Assembly (NCBI GenBank): GCA_050945795.1
Contig: JBMNTP010000023.1
Coordinates: 1 to 31,168 of the forward strand
Length of the DNA stretch: 31,168 bases
Direction: 5' to 3'
Origin: JBMNTP01 sp050945795
Lineage (GTDB): Bacteria > Bacillota > Clostridia > Christensenellales > MGBC116941
Position 1 is the first letter of the stretch. Every line of letters starts with the position of its first letter. The notes beneath the pieces were generated by a model. The model had not been told where the DNA came from, did no database searches, and was given only the letters and a program-made list of their open reading frames with translations. Shown here one piece after another: positions 1-7,233 of the stretch. The position numbers and the translations under genes are program-made.

Positions 1-2
1 AC

Positions 3-140
3 ACCGTGAAGTCCGGCGACACGCTTTCTGCCATTGCACGGAAGTACGGAACAACCGTGGCAGCAATCCAGAAGCTCAATCCGACGCTCATCAAGAACGT
101 CAACCTCATCATCACCGGCTGGAAAATCCGCGTGAAGTAA
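3..140 (+). CDS. C-terminal fragment of a LysM-domain protein (probable phage lysin or cell-wall protein)
   Basis: This is an open frame from the window edge to a TAA, encoding the last 45 residues of a protein. It contains a near-complete LysM repeat: the SGDTLSAIARKYG motif, then a second helix with IQKLNP and the closing strand ending in RVK. LysM binds N-acetylglucosamine in peptidoglycan. Its position at the end of an element, followed by a terminator, fits a phage lysin or amidase, but the catalytic part is outside the window. A tail-associated LysM protein is an alternative. Confidence 0.8.
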   Translation, partial: TVKSGDTLSAIARKYGTTVAAIQKLNPTLIKNVNLIITGWKIRVK

Positions 141-156
141 ATATCCAATCTGCTAT

Positions 157-195
157 GCCTGCGAGTGTTCTTCGGAATGCCCGCAGGCTTTTTTT
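157..195 (+). terminator. Rho-independent terminator with UUCG tetraloop
   Basis: GCCTGCG (157-163) pairs with CGCAGGC (182-188). After one A-C mismatch the helix continues (165-170 with 175-180, including two G-U pairs) to a TTCG loop at 171-174. A seven-T tract follows at 189-195. It ends the LysM gene transcript. Confidence 0.85.
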
Positions 196-233
196 CGTTT
201 CTGTGAAAAATCCTCCGCTCAAATCGGCTCCTC

Positions 234-255
234 ATCTCCAGTGGAAACTGGAGGT
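234..255 (+). promoter_or_regulatory. Hairpin enclosing the Shine-Dalgarno of the SHOCT-like gene
   Basis: CTCCAGT (236-242) and ACTGGAG (247-253) form a perfect 7 bp stem capped by GGAA, a GNRA-type loop. A wobble and an A-T pair can extend it to 234-255. The 3' arm contains most of the GGAGGTGG Shine-Dalgarno (250-257) of the ATG at 265, so the folded RNA would hide the ribosome binding site. The structure is read directly; a regulatory role is inferred. Confidence 0.55.
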
Positions 256-264
256 GGATATGTT

Positions 265-471
265 ATGGCAGACAAAAATGTAAATGCTGGCTCTGAATAT
301 TTCACACAGGAGCGGATTCAGGGCGATCTGGATTATTACATGGCTCAGGATATCGGAAAAACGATGCTCGATTCCGGTCTGATATCTGTGGCTGAATTCA
401 ACAAATTAACCGCCATCAATCGAGAAACTTTCTCTCCCTTGTTCGCGGAAATAATGCCAAAAATACCTTGA
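265..471 (+). CDS. SHOCT-like small protein preceding the recombinase cassette
   Basis: This encodes a 68-residue protein. The start is the ATG at 265, seven bases after GGAGGTGG; an in-frame GTG at 241 has no ribosome binding site and falls inside the hairpin. The body contains EYFTQERIQGDLDYYMAQDI, followed by a segment like the short helical SHOCT domain (LLDSGLIS-type helix, EFNKL, then an amphipathic end). Similar small proteins are known to me just upstream of serine-recombinase cassettes in clostridial elements. Their function is unknown; a role in controlling or assisting recombination is only inferred. There are no membrane segments. About 50 bases separate it from the first recombinase, and the two are probably co-transcribed. 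Confidence 0.7.
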   Translation: MADKNVNAGSEYFTQERIQGDLDYYMAQDIGKTMLDSGLISVAEFNKLTAINRETFSPLFAEIMPKIP

Positions 472-522
472 TATGTAGCTGCTTTAGAGTGATGTATAGA
501 CGTGCGGAAAGGAGGTACGAAC

Positions 523-2082
523 TTGAAGAAAGTAACTAAAATCGCAGAAAACAAAGGCTCCAAGGTCGCCCTCAAGAAGATACGGGTAGCAGCTTACTGC
601 CGCGTCTCTACGGATTCCGACGCACAGCTCGAAAGCCTCGAAGCGCAAAAGACCCACTATGAGAATTACATCGCTTCACGGGATGACTGGGAATTTGCCG
701 GACTCTACTTCGACGAAGGCATCACCGGCACCAAGAAGGATAAGCGACCTGAGCTGATGCACCTTGTTGACGACTGCAAGGCGGGTAAGATCGATTTTGT
801 CATCACGAAGTCCATCAGCCGGTTCAGCCGAAACACCACGGATTGCCTTGAGCTGGTACGAAAGCTCCTCGCGCTGCACATTCCGATCTTCTTTGAAAAG
901 GAAAACATCAATACCGGCTCAATGGAGAGCGAGCTTTTTCTGGCAATCCTCTCCAGCATGGCCGAGGGCGAGTCGGTCTCAATCTCGGAGAACAGTAAGT
1001 GGTCGATCCAGAAGCGTTTCGAGAATGGAACTTTTAAGATCAGCTACCCGCCTTACGGCTACGACTGGAACGGCGAGAAGATAGTCATCAATCCGGAGCA
1101 GGCAACGATTGTGAAGGAAATCTTCGCGGCTGTCCTTGCAGGGAAAAGCAGCAACACCATAGCAGATGACCTAAACGAGCGAGGCGTTCCTTCAAAGAAA
1201 AGCGGCCACTGGACAGCGACCACAATTCGAGGAATGCTCTGCAACGAGAAATACGTCGGCGACTGCATTTTTCAGAAGACCTTTACCGACTCGTCTTTCA
1301 ACCGGCATGTCAATTACGGAGAAAAAGACCAGTACATGCTCCACGATCATCACGAGGCAATCATCAGCCGGGATGACTTCGAGGCCGCACAGGCACTGAT
1401 CAGACAGCGGGCACGGGAAAAAGGTGTCGTCAAAGGCACTGAAAAATACCAGAGCCGCTACGCCTTCTCCGGAAAGATCATCTGTGGAGAATGCGGCGAC
1501 ACCTTCAAGCGAAGAACACATTACACCACCAGCGGCAGTTACACAGCGTGGTGCTGCAATACCCACATTCAGGATAAGAGCCGCTGCTCCATGCTTTTCG
1601 TAAAGGACGAGGTCATCAAGCAGGCTTTCGTTACCATGATGAACAAGCTGGTCTACGGGCACCGAGCAATCCTGAAGCCATATCTTGAAGGACTGAAAAC
1701 ATCGTCTTCTGACGACTCTCTCCGACGCATTCAGGAAATCCAGACCCTGCTGGCGCAGAACACTGAAAAGCGCGAAACCCTGACCAAGCTCATGACGCAG
1801 GGCATCATCGACCCGGTTCTTTACAACAAGGAAACGAACGGTCTGCTCTCGCAGGCGGACAGTTTCCGGAGCGAGATTGAGTCGCTGAAGAATGAGGTTT
1901 CCGGAGATGTGACAAAAGTAAACGAGACCACAACGCTTCTACACTTTGCAGAAAAAGGCGGGATGGTTCCTGCCTTCGATGAAGAACTATTTGACAAATA
2001 TGTCAGACGCATCGTGATCCGCTCAAGGCATGAGATTTGCTTTGAGCTGAAATGCGGTCTTCGGCTGACGGAAAGGATGTGA
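523..2082 (+). CDS. Large serine recombinase 1
   Basis: This is a 519-residue site-specific recombinase of the large serine family, which cuts and rejoins attachment sites through a covalent phosphoserine intermediate. The N-terminal resolvase domain (about residues 18-165) begins with AYCRVSTDSD, placing the nucleophile at Ser29, and contains ITKSISRFSRNT with the conserved Arg pair. The recombinase DNA-binding domain follows (PYGY near 180, then about 100 residues). A zinc ribbon comes next (CGECGDTF and a second CC/C cluster), then a coiled coil rich in Leu, Glu and Lys. The start is TTG at 523, eight bases after AAAGGAGG; the longer GTG start at 502 would lie upstream of that site. It ends four bases before the next gene. 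All key catalytic residues seem present. Confidence 0.92.
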   Translation: MKKVTKIAENKGSKVALKKIRVAAYCRVSTDSDAQLESLEAQKTHYENYIASRDDWEFAGLYFDEGITGTKKDKRPELMHLVDDCKAGKIDFVITKSISRFSRNTTDCLELVRKLLALHIPIFFEKENINTGSMESELFLAILSSMAEGESVSISENSKWSIQKRFENGTFKISYPPYGYDWNGEKIVINPEQATIVKEIFAAVLAGKSSNTIADDLNERGVPSKKSGHWTATTIRGMLCNEKYVGDCIFQKTFTDSSFNRHVNYGEKDQYMLHDHHEAIISRDDFEAAQALIRQRAREKGVVKGTEKYQSRYAFSGKIICGECGDTFKRRTHYTTSGSYTAWCCNTHIQDKSRCSMLFVKDEVIKQAFVTMMNKLVYGHRAILKPYLEGLKTSSSDDSLRRIQEIQTLLAQNTEKRETLTKLMTQGIIDPVLYNKETNGLLSQADSFRSEIESLKNEVSGDVTKVNETTTLLHFAEKGGMVPAFDEELFDKYVRRIVIRSRHEICFELKCGLRLTERM

Positions 2083-2086
2083 TGAT

Positions 2087-2503
2087 ATGGGACACACGCC
2101 TTATGGCTACACCATTCAAAACGGGTGTGCCCTCATCGATGAGGAAAAAGCCGACAAGATACGAAAGCTCTACGACAATTATCTCTCCGGCATGGCGCTT
2201 AACAAGGCTGCGGCAGAAGCAGGAATCGAAACCTACCACAGCACAGCAAAACGCCTGATGGAAAACCCGCACTACCTCGGCGACGACTTCTATCCGGCCA
2301 TCATTGACCGAGAGACCTACGACAAAGCTGCCGAGGAGCGCCTCCGCCGTGCCGGTAAGCTGGGCAGGCTGGACAGAAAAAAAGCAGCAAAACCCGCTGT
2401 GATTCCGACACGCTTCCATTTTGCCGAAGCGGAAACGGAGTATGAAGATCCACGGCTGCAGGCCGAATACCTCTACAGCCTGATTGAAAGCGAGGTGAGC
2501 TGA
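2087..2503 (+). CDS. Stand-alone recombinase-domain protein (no catalytic domain)
   Basis: This is a 138-residue protein that begins directly at HTPYGY, the motif that opens the DNA-binding recombinase domain of large serine recombinases. It then matches that domain through the RKLYDNYLSG helix, the helix-turn-helix region and PHYLGDDFYPAIIDRETYDKA. It lacks the N-terminal resolvase domain, so it has no catalytic Ser, and it lacks the zinc ribbon and coiled coil. The C-terminal 45 residues are charged and unassigned. The frame is intact with its own start and overlaps the next gene by TGATG, so it looks like a maintained accessory protein rather than debris. A DNA-binding or directionality role alongside the two complete recombinases is inferred. 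Confidence 0.75.
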   Translation: MGHTPYGYTIQNGCALIDEEKADKIRKLYDNYLSGMALNKAAAEAGIETYHSTAKRLMENPHYLGDDFYPAIIDRETYDKAAEERLRRAGKLGRLDRKKAAKPAVIPTRFHFAEAETEYEDPRLQAEYLYSLIESEVS

Positions 2504-4071
2504 TGGGAAATGTTATGGTCATTCCGGCCAGACGACAGGTCGGAAACAATGTAAAGAAAGCAGATCAGCCGAAGCTCCGCGTCGCAGCCTACTGCCGTGT
2601 CAGCACGGATTCCGATGAACAGGAAACCAGCTACGAGGCGCAGGTTACCCACTACACCGAGTACATTCAGAAAAATCCGGACTGGGTGCTGGCAGGTATA
2701 TTTGCGGACGACGGCATCTCCGGCACCAATACCAAAAAGCGTGACGAGTTCAACCGCATGATCGACGAGTGCATGGCTGGGAACATCGACATGATCATCA
2801 CGAAGTCGATCAGCCGTTTTGCCCGAAACACCCTCGACTGCCTCCAATACATCCGGCAGCTGAAGGACAAGAACATCCCGGTCTACTTCGAGAAGGAGTC
2901 GATCAACACAATGGACGCCAAGGGCGAAGTGTTGATCACGATCATGGCGAGTCTTGCCCAACAGGAAAGCCAGAGCCTTTCGCAGAACGTGAAGCTCGGC
3001 CTGCAATACCGCTACCAGCAGGGAAAGGTGCAGATCAATCACAACCGCTTCCTCGGCTATACCAAGGATGAAAACGGACATCTTGTTATTGATCCGGAGC
3101 AGGCAGAAATCGTAAAACGCATCTACCGGGAGTACCTTGAAGGCTCCAGCATGGACAAAATTGCCGCCGGGCTTGAAGCGGACGGCATTCTCACCGGTGC
3201 CGGAAAAACAAAGTGGCACACCAGCACCATCAACAAGATTCTCCGCAATGAGAAGTACATCGGAGACGCCTTGCTGCAGAAGACCTACACCACGGACTTC
3301 CTCACCAAGAAGCGTATCAAGAACAACGGCACGGTGCCACAGTACTACGTCGAGGACGATCATGAAGCCATCATTCCGAAGGAACTCTTCATGAAAGTGC
3401 AGGCCGAGCTTGTTCGCAGGCGGGTAGTCCACACAAGTCCATCCGGCAGGAAGCGCATCTTCTCCTGCAATCACTGCTTCGCACAGATCGTTTTCTGCGG
3501 AGAATGTGGTGAGCTTTACCGCCGAGTCCACTGGAACAACCACGGCTGCAAATCCATCGTCTGGCGCTGCATCAGCCGCTTGGAGCCCACTTCCGCTGAA
3601 GCAAACTGCACGAACCGAACGGTCAACGAGCTCCTGCTGCAGGAGGTCACAATCAAAGCTTTCAACAGGATTCTAACCGAAAGAAAAGCCTTCCTGAAGC
3701 GCATGCAGGAGAACATCGCCAAGGCTGTGGTCAGCGCCGACACTCTTTCGCCGGATGGCATTCAGGCAAGGCTGGTAGAACTCCAGCAGGAGCTTATCAA
3801 AAAGGCCAACAACAAGCAGGATTATGACGCCATCGCCGACGAGATTTTCCGGCTCCGGGAGCAGAAAGAAAAATCCGAGGTGGACAGCCACAGCCGGGAA
3901 GAAGCCATGAACCGGATCAAGGAGCTGCAGGACTTCATCGCCGGGCAGAAAACCGCCGTCACGGACTTTGACGAGGATCGTGTTAAACGTCTCATCGAGA
4001 AGATCACCGTCTTTGCCGATCACTTCACGGTCGAGTTCAAATCCGGCATCAGCATCGATATTACAGAATAA
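2503..4071 (+). CDS. Large serine recombinase 2
   Basis: This is a 522-residue large serine recombinase, clearly paralogous to the one starting at 523 but well diverged. The resolvase domain carries AAYCRVSTDSD (nucleophile Ser34) and ITKSISRFARNT. The recombinase domain covers about residues 175-300 (LGYTKDENG, KILRNEKYIGD). The zinc ribbon has FCGECGELYRR followed by further Cys residues, and a long coiled coil leads to the C-terminus. The ATG overlaps the upstream stop as TGATG, with GAGGTGAG just before it, which indicates translational coupling. It is the last gene before the strong terminator. Whether it works with recombinase 1 as a pair or on different sites cannot be read from sequence. 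Confidence 0.92.
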   Translation: MGNVMVIPARRQVGNNVKKADQPKLRVAAYCRVSTDSDEQETSYEAQVTHYTEYIQKNPDWVLAGIFADDGISGTNTKKRDEFNRMIDECMAGNIDMIITKSISRFARNTLDCLQYIRQLKDKNIPVYFEKESINTMDAKGEVLITIMASLAQQESQSLSQNVKLGLQYRYQQGKVQINHNRFLGYTKDENGHLVIDPEQAEIVKRIYREYLEGSSMDKIAAGLEADGILTGAGKTKWHTSTINKILRNEKYIGDALLQKTYTTDFLTKKRIKNNGTVPQYYVEDDHEAIIPKELFMKVQAELVRRRVVHTSPSGRKRIFSCNHCFAQIVFCGECGELYRRVHWNNHGCKSIVWRCISRLEPTSAEANCTNRTVNELLLQEVTIKAFNRILTERKAFLKRMQENIAKAVVSADTLSPDGIQARLVELQQELIKKANNKQDYDAIADEIFRLREQKEKSEVDSHSREEAMNRIKELQDFIAGQKTAVTDFDEDRVKRLIEKITVFADHFTVEFKSGISIDITE

Positions 4072-4119
4072 GAGCAAGTCGCCCTTGGGATTTAACCTAT
4101 AGGGCGGCTTGCTCTCTCT
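4071..4119 (+). terminator. Strong terminator closing the recombinase cassette
   Basis: A 15 bp arm at 4071-4085 pairs with 4101-4115 with a single G-T wobble and a 15-nt loop. CTCTTT follows. The stem begins on the last base of the recombinase stop codon. Confidence 0.85.
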
Positions 4120-4149
4120 TTGATTACTCAAAACCGGAATTTGCTCGAA

Positions 4150-4698
4150 TCAAACCTCGATGTCCGATCTCAGCAGCCCGTACAGGAAATAATCACAATA
4201 CATGTTCACCATTTTGCCCTGTCGAATCCGTCCTTCTCTTTGAAACCCCGCTTTTTCAAGTGTCCTGTAAGAAGCGTGATTGTCAACATGAACATCCGTC
4301 CAAAGGCGCTGCAGTTCGGTTTTTGTAAAACAGAAGCGCACAACAGCCGTCAAGGCTTCGTAAGCATAGCCGTGACCCCAATAGCTCGGAGCAAGTCTTA
4401 CCGCAACCTTCGCCATTCTGTCGTTCTCTATCAGGTAGACCCAGAATTCACCCATTGCCTTATTATCGGCTTTTGAAATTATACCCCAATGAAAGCTCTT
4501 AGTCGGTTTTTCTGGCTTATCAAACATAAGCGCAGGGTTTTTGTCATTCTTACCGGGGTTCATTCCCCAAAATTTGTATACAGCTTTATCCGCCATCCAT
4601 TCGGATAGTGCCGGAATATCCTCTTGGCACAGTGTTCTCAAAATCAGATTTTCAGTATCCAGCGTAGGATTGATGCCAATATAGTCTTTCAAGCTCAT
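4150..4698 (-). CDS. GNAT-family N-acetyltransferase (RimJ/RimL-like)
   Basis: This is a 182-residue GNAT protein that transfers an acetyl group from acetyl-CoA to an amine. It opens with the RimJ/RimL-type TENLILRTLCQEDIPAL. The acetyl-CoA binding motif A is APSYWGHGYAYEAL, followed by the VHVDNHASYRTLEKAGF segment typical of protein N-terminal or small-molecule acetyltransferases. The start ATG is preceded by GGAGGT. Substrate cannot be assigned. It lies alone between the recombinase terminator and the 28-bp repeats, convergent with the recombinases, so it could be element cargo or a host gene next to the insertion point. Its more AT-rich composition differs from both sides. Confidence 0.85.
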   Translation of the reverse strand: MSLKDYIGINPTLDTENLILRTLCQEDIPALSEWMADKAVYKFWGMNPGKNDKNPALMFDKPEKPTKSFHWGIISKADNKAMGEFWVYLIENDRMAKVAVRLAPSYWGHGYAYEALTAVVRFCFTKTELQRLWTDVHVDNHASYRTLEKAGFQREGRIRQGKMVNMYCDYFLYGLLRSDIEV

Positions 4699-4752
4699 AA
4701 CGTACCTCCATATTTGGAATCGGATTCACAGTCAAATTCTGATTTTTCTCTG

Positions 4753-4836
4753 ACATCTATCCTCGACACCCAACCTACCCAACATCTAAAGTGGCAACTC
4801 AACCCCTGACATCTAAACCGGCAACCCAACCCTATC
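4753..4836. repeat. Three degenerate direct repeats of about 28 bp
   Basis: ACATCTA occurs at 4753, 4782 and 4809, so the units are 29, 27 and about 28 bases long. After it the units share a similar tail: GGCAAC(T/C)CAACCC in units 2 and 3, and a degenerate CACCCAACCTACCCA in unit 1. Closely spaced repeats of this size resemble the multiple transposase-binding sites at ends of IS21-like elements, but no transposase gene is present. The family link is a guess. They sit in the otherwise gene-free 4699-4950 interval. Confidence 0.6.
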
Positions 4837-4950
4837 ACATTTTTGCCTCAAATTCACTTTGATAAGTTACCACAGAGCGATTATCCTCCCGACCTCTCTT
4901 GAGGTGATCGGAAGCCGAAAAGTGCCTGAAATCAAGGACTTTTCAGCCTC

Positions 4951-6312
4951 TTATGTGTCTTTCTTTGACATCAATACTACCGTCTCAACATGCTCCGTCC
5001 ACGGGAACATATCGACCGGCTGCACTTCAACAGGCGCATATCCACCCTTTGCGAGTTCTTTTGCGTCGCGCGCCAGTGTAGACGGGTTGCAGCTCACATA
5101 TACAATTCTTTGCGCGCCCGATTGCGCTAGCGCCTGAATAAGCTCGGCGTCGCATCCCTTCCTTGGAGGGTCTACAACGACAACGTCCGGCTCAAGCCCG
5201 CGATTTAGCATATCAGGCAACGCATGCTCGGCTTTCGCGCATACAAACTCGGCGTTTGTGATGCCGTTGTCAAGGGCGGCCTTTTGTGCTGCGTTTACCG
5301 CCTCCTGCTCAATTTCAACGCCTATTACTTTTTCGCATCCCGACGCTATAGATAACGCTATAAGCCCTGTACCGCAATACGCATCTACAGCGACAGCGGC
5401 TCCGCCCGCATACTTTGCCGTTATAGCGTACAGCTTTTCAGCCTGAGCGGTATTTACCTGCATGAACGGCTCTATTCCAACTTCAAGTCTTATGCCGTTT
5501 ATGTTTTCTTTTATAACGCTTTCGCCCCATACCGACACCGCGCCGCCCGTCATTATCTGCTGCGTTCTTTTAGTATTAACGCTGTACAGGATGCCGCTCG
5601 CTAAGCCACGGAGCCTATCAACCAGCTCGTCCGCATACGGCAGATCCTCACTGTTTATAACAACGCAAACAAGCAGCCCGCCATCTCGCGCCGTCCTCGC
5701 CACCATATGCCTTAACACGCCGCTGTGTTTTTGCGGGTCATACGCTAAAACACCGTGATCCCGCGCCCAGTGCCTAACTTCATTGGCCGCTTTTATACAA
5801 TCGGGATGATTTATAAGGCAATCAGAAAACTCTACCACCCTTCGGCTGCCGCGCTCGAACCCGCCCATTATAATTTCTTCGTCACGCTCGGCAAAAGGTA
5901 TAGATGCTTTGTTCCTGTACCTGTATGGATGCTCCATCTCTATAACCGGCTTTACATCTATGCCTTTAAAGCCACCTATCCTCTCTAGCGCATCTTTTAC
6001 CACCTGCCGCTTAAACCTAAGCTGCGCTTCGTATTCCATATGTGTGAGCGAGCACCCGCCGCATGCCTCATACTCACAATCCGGCGTTCTTCTATCTGCC
6101 GACGGCGTTATTACACGTTTAACAACAGCCCTGGCAAATCTGCGTTCGGCGCTCTTTATCTGTGCCAAAACCCGCTCTTTTGGCAATGCCCCTTCAACAA
6201 AAACAGCGTAGCCATCCAATCTGCCCACGCCGTTCGCTTCGCTGCTTAGCGATACTATATCAAGTTCAATGCTGTCTCCCGCCGTCACGGGAGGCCTTTT
6301 CTTTTTCTCCAA
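4951..6312 (-). CDS. rlmD: 23S rRNA (uracil-5-)-methyltransferase, RlmD/RlmCD type
   Basis: This is a 453-residue SAM-dependent RNA m5U methyltransferase of the TrmA/RumA family. Members methylate U1939 of 23S rRNA (RlmD), and the Bacillus form RlmCD also does U747. An N-terminal TRAM domain (about 10-65) is followed by an iron-sulfur cluster set: Cys79, Cys84, Cys87 (CEYEACGGC) and Cys164. The SAM fold has VDAYCGTGLIAL (about 339-350) and VVVDPPRKGCD. The catalytic cysteine is Cys408 in YVSCNPSTLARD. Length is normal. It is the last gene of the minus-strand block; a hairpin follows it but without a T tract. One versus two target sites cannot be decided from sequence. Confidence 0.92.
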   Translation of the reverse strand: MEKKKRPPVTAGDSIELDIVSLSSEANGVGRLDGYAVFVEGALPKERVLAQIKSAERRFARAVVKRVITPSADRRTPDCEYEACGGCSLTHMEYEAQLRFKRQVVKDALERIGGFKGIDVKPVIEMEHPYRYRNKASIPFAERDEEIIMGGFERGSRRVVEFSDCLINHPDCIKAANEVRHWARDHGVLAYDPQKHSGVLRHMVARTARDGGLLVCVVINSEDLPYADELVDRLRGLASGILYSVNTKRTQQIMTGGAVSVWGESVIKENINGIRLEVGIEPFMQVNTAQAEKLYAITAKYAGGAAVAVDAYCGTGLIALSIASGCEKVIGVEIEQEAVNAAQKAALDNGITNAEFVCAKAEHALPDMLNRGLEPDVVVVDPPRKGCDAELIQALAQSGAQRIVYVSCNPSTLARDAKELAKGGYAPVEVQPVDMFPWTEHVETVVLMSKKDT

Positions 6313-6316
6313 ACCG

Positions 6317-6733
6317 TCACCTTAATAATTTTAATCCTTCAACGATTGAAACGGCGGCATCTATATCTGTAGAATTCCGGTTGTAAGTCAGTGTCATAAG
6401 TATAAACCAATCCTGCTCGCCTACCGCCCACATCTTCGCTCGCATAGCGCCTTTTTTAGCCTCCGCGCTAACGCACACCGCCCCGTCAATCTCTCCTACC
6501 TGCATTTTTGAAACAATCCTAAAGCCGGCTGTATCCGCCGCTTCTCCCAGCTCATCCGCCATCATCTGCTCCGGCGCAATAGAAACGCCGCTCATCTCAT
6601 GGCACGAAATCTGCAGAGCCGCATTAGAGTCGCTCCTGCCGCCCAATATTGATATGTAGTGGTCGTCGCTGACAATATGCAATCCTTCAGGTATGTCACT
6701 CTCAAACCAACCATCCCAAACATACAAGCCCAA
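6317..6733 (-). CDS. Hypothetical protein, 138 aa
   Basis: I do not recognise this protein. It is 138 residues, with no signal peptide, membrane helix or cysteine-rich motif. It shows alternating beta-strand-like stretches (LHIVSDDHYISILGG, AALQISCHEM, FILMTLTYN) and ends in an amphipathic helix (AAVSIVEGLKLL). This pattern is like small DcrB/PsbP-type folds, but that is only an impression. The start is TTG at 6733, with GAGGT about seven bases upstream. It ends four bases before rlmD, so the two are probably co-translated from one transcript. Its neighbours suggest a housekeeping setting but not a function. Confidence 0.6.
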   Translation of the reverse strand: MGLYVWDGWFESDIPEGLHIVSDDHYISILGGRSDSNAALQISCHEMSGVSIAPEQMMADELGEAADTAGFRIVSKMQVGEIDGAVCVSAEAKKGAMRAKMWAVGEQDWFILMTLTYNRNSTDIDAAVSIVEGLKLLR

Positions 6734-6751
6734 AATACACTACCTCGCCTT

Positions 6752-7204
6752 TTACTCAGCCGTTTCATTGCCGTCCGGCATTTTAAGCTTGTCATTGCTT
6801 TTAGACAGCATATTAAACAACTCCGGCCATGCCTTTTTCATATTGACCGGCCTCATATTCTTGTCTACAAACGCGTGGGAGGTCTGTCCCGTCGCGACTA
6901 TCGAGCCATCAAGCCGCGTTACCTCAAAGTCTAGCACATGCTTTATAGCTCCCGATTCCCTAAGATACATCTTAACCTTAAGCTCCTCGTCAAAGCGCGC
7001 CGCGCCCTTAAAGCGTATATGCGTTTCTATCTGCGGCAGCTGATAGCCCCGGTCTTCTATTTCTGAATACGTTATGCCTTTAGCCCTTAAAAATTCCATC
7101 TGGGCCATGTCAAACCATGCCGCAAAAACGCCGTGATGCGCTATACCTTGCCTACCCGTCTCGTTATACCTGACTCTAACGGTAATTTCGCTTGCCGGAA
7201 CCAT
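6752..7204 (-). CDS. Hotdog-fold acyl-CoA thioesterase (4HBT/YbgC-like), catalytic Asp replaced
   Basis: This is a 150-residue single hotdog-domain protein of the 4-hydroxybenzoyl-CoA thioesterase/YbgC family, which hydrolyses acyl-CoA or acyl-ACP. The diagnostic N-terminal segment is VRVRYNETGRQGIAHHGVF, followed by the long helix (FDMAQMEFLR) and the strand set. In the family this segment reads Y-x-E-T-D-x-x-G; here the Asp position (residue 17) is Gly, codon GGT, one transition from GAT. The protein is otherwise complete, so it may have altered chemistry or be inactive. The start is ATG at 7204, seven bases after AGGGGG; an upstream in-frame TTG at 7237 overlaps the pfkA stop and has no ribosome binding site. 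Confidence 0.85.
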   Translation of the reverse strand: MVPASEITVRVRYNETGRQGIAHHGVFAAWFDMAQMEFLRAKGITYSEIEDRGYQLPQIETHIRFKGAARFDEELKVKMYLRESGAIKHVLDFEVTRLDGSIVATGQTSHAFVDKNMRPVNMKKAWPELFNMLSKSNDKLKMPDGNETAE

Positions 7205-7233
7205 AAAAACGCCCCCTATCCTTACCGGTTTAA

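Larger units (their letters stand above)
1..4116 (+). mobile_element. Terminal part of an integrated element (prophage or integrative element) with a serine-recombinase cassette
   Basis: All genes here read on the plus strand, opposite to nearly all of the chromosomal block that follows. Content is typical of an element end: the tail of a LysM protein, a small SHOCT-like protein, and three tandem serine-recombinase genes closed by a terminator. Codon use (many GCC, ATC, AAG, CTC) differs visibly from the host genes to the right. Large serine integrases usually lie next to their attachment site, so the chromosome junction is inferred to be just beyond the terminator, between about 4117 and 4950. 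I could not define an att core by eye. The left end lies outside the window. Confidence 0.7.

Noticed and set aside
1192..1662. 156-residue minus-strand open frame
   Set aside because: Shadow of recombinase 1, no motifs, no ribosome binding site.
2473..3543. 356-residue minus-strand open frame
   Set aside because: It is antisense to recombinase 2, which has clear domains and motifs; the antisense product has none.
4914..4948. Hairpin after rlmD as its terminator
   Set aside because: A 10 bp stem (one wobble) exists, but it is followed by TTCCGATC and not a T tract on the minus strand, so a terminator call is not supported.
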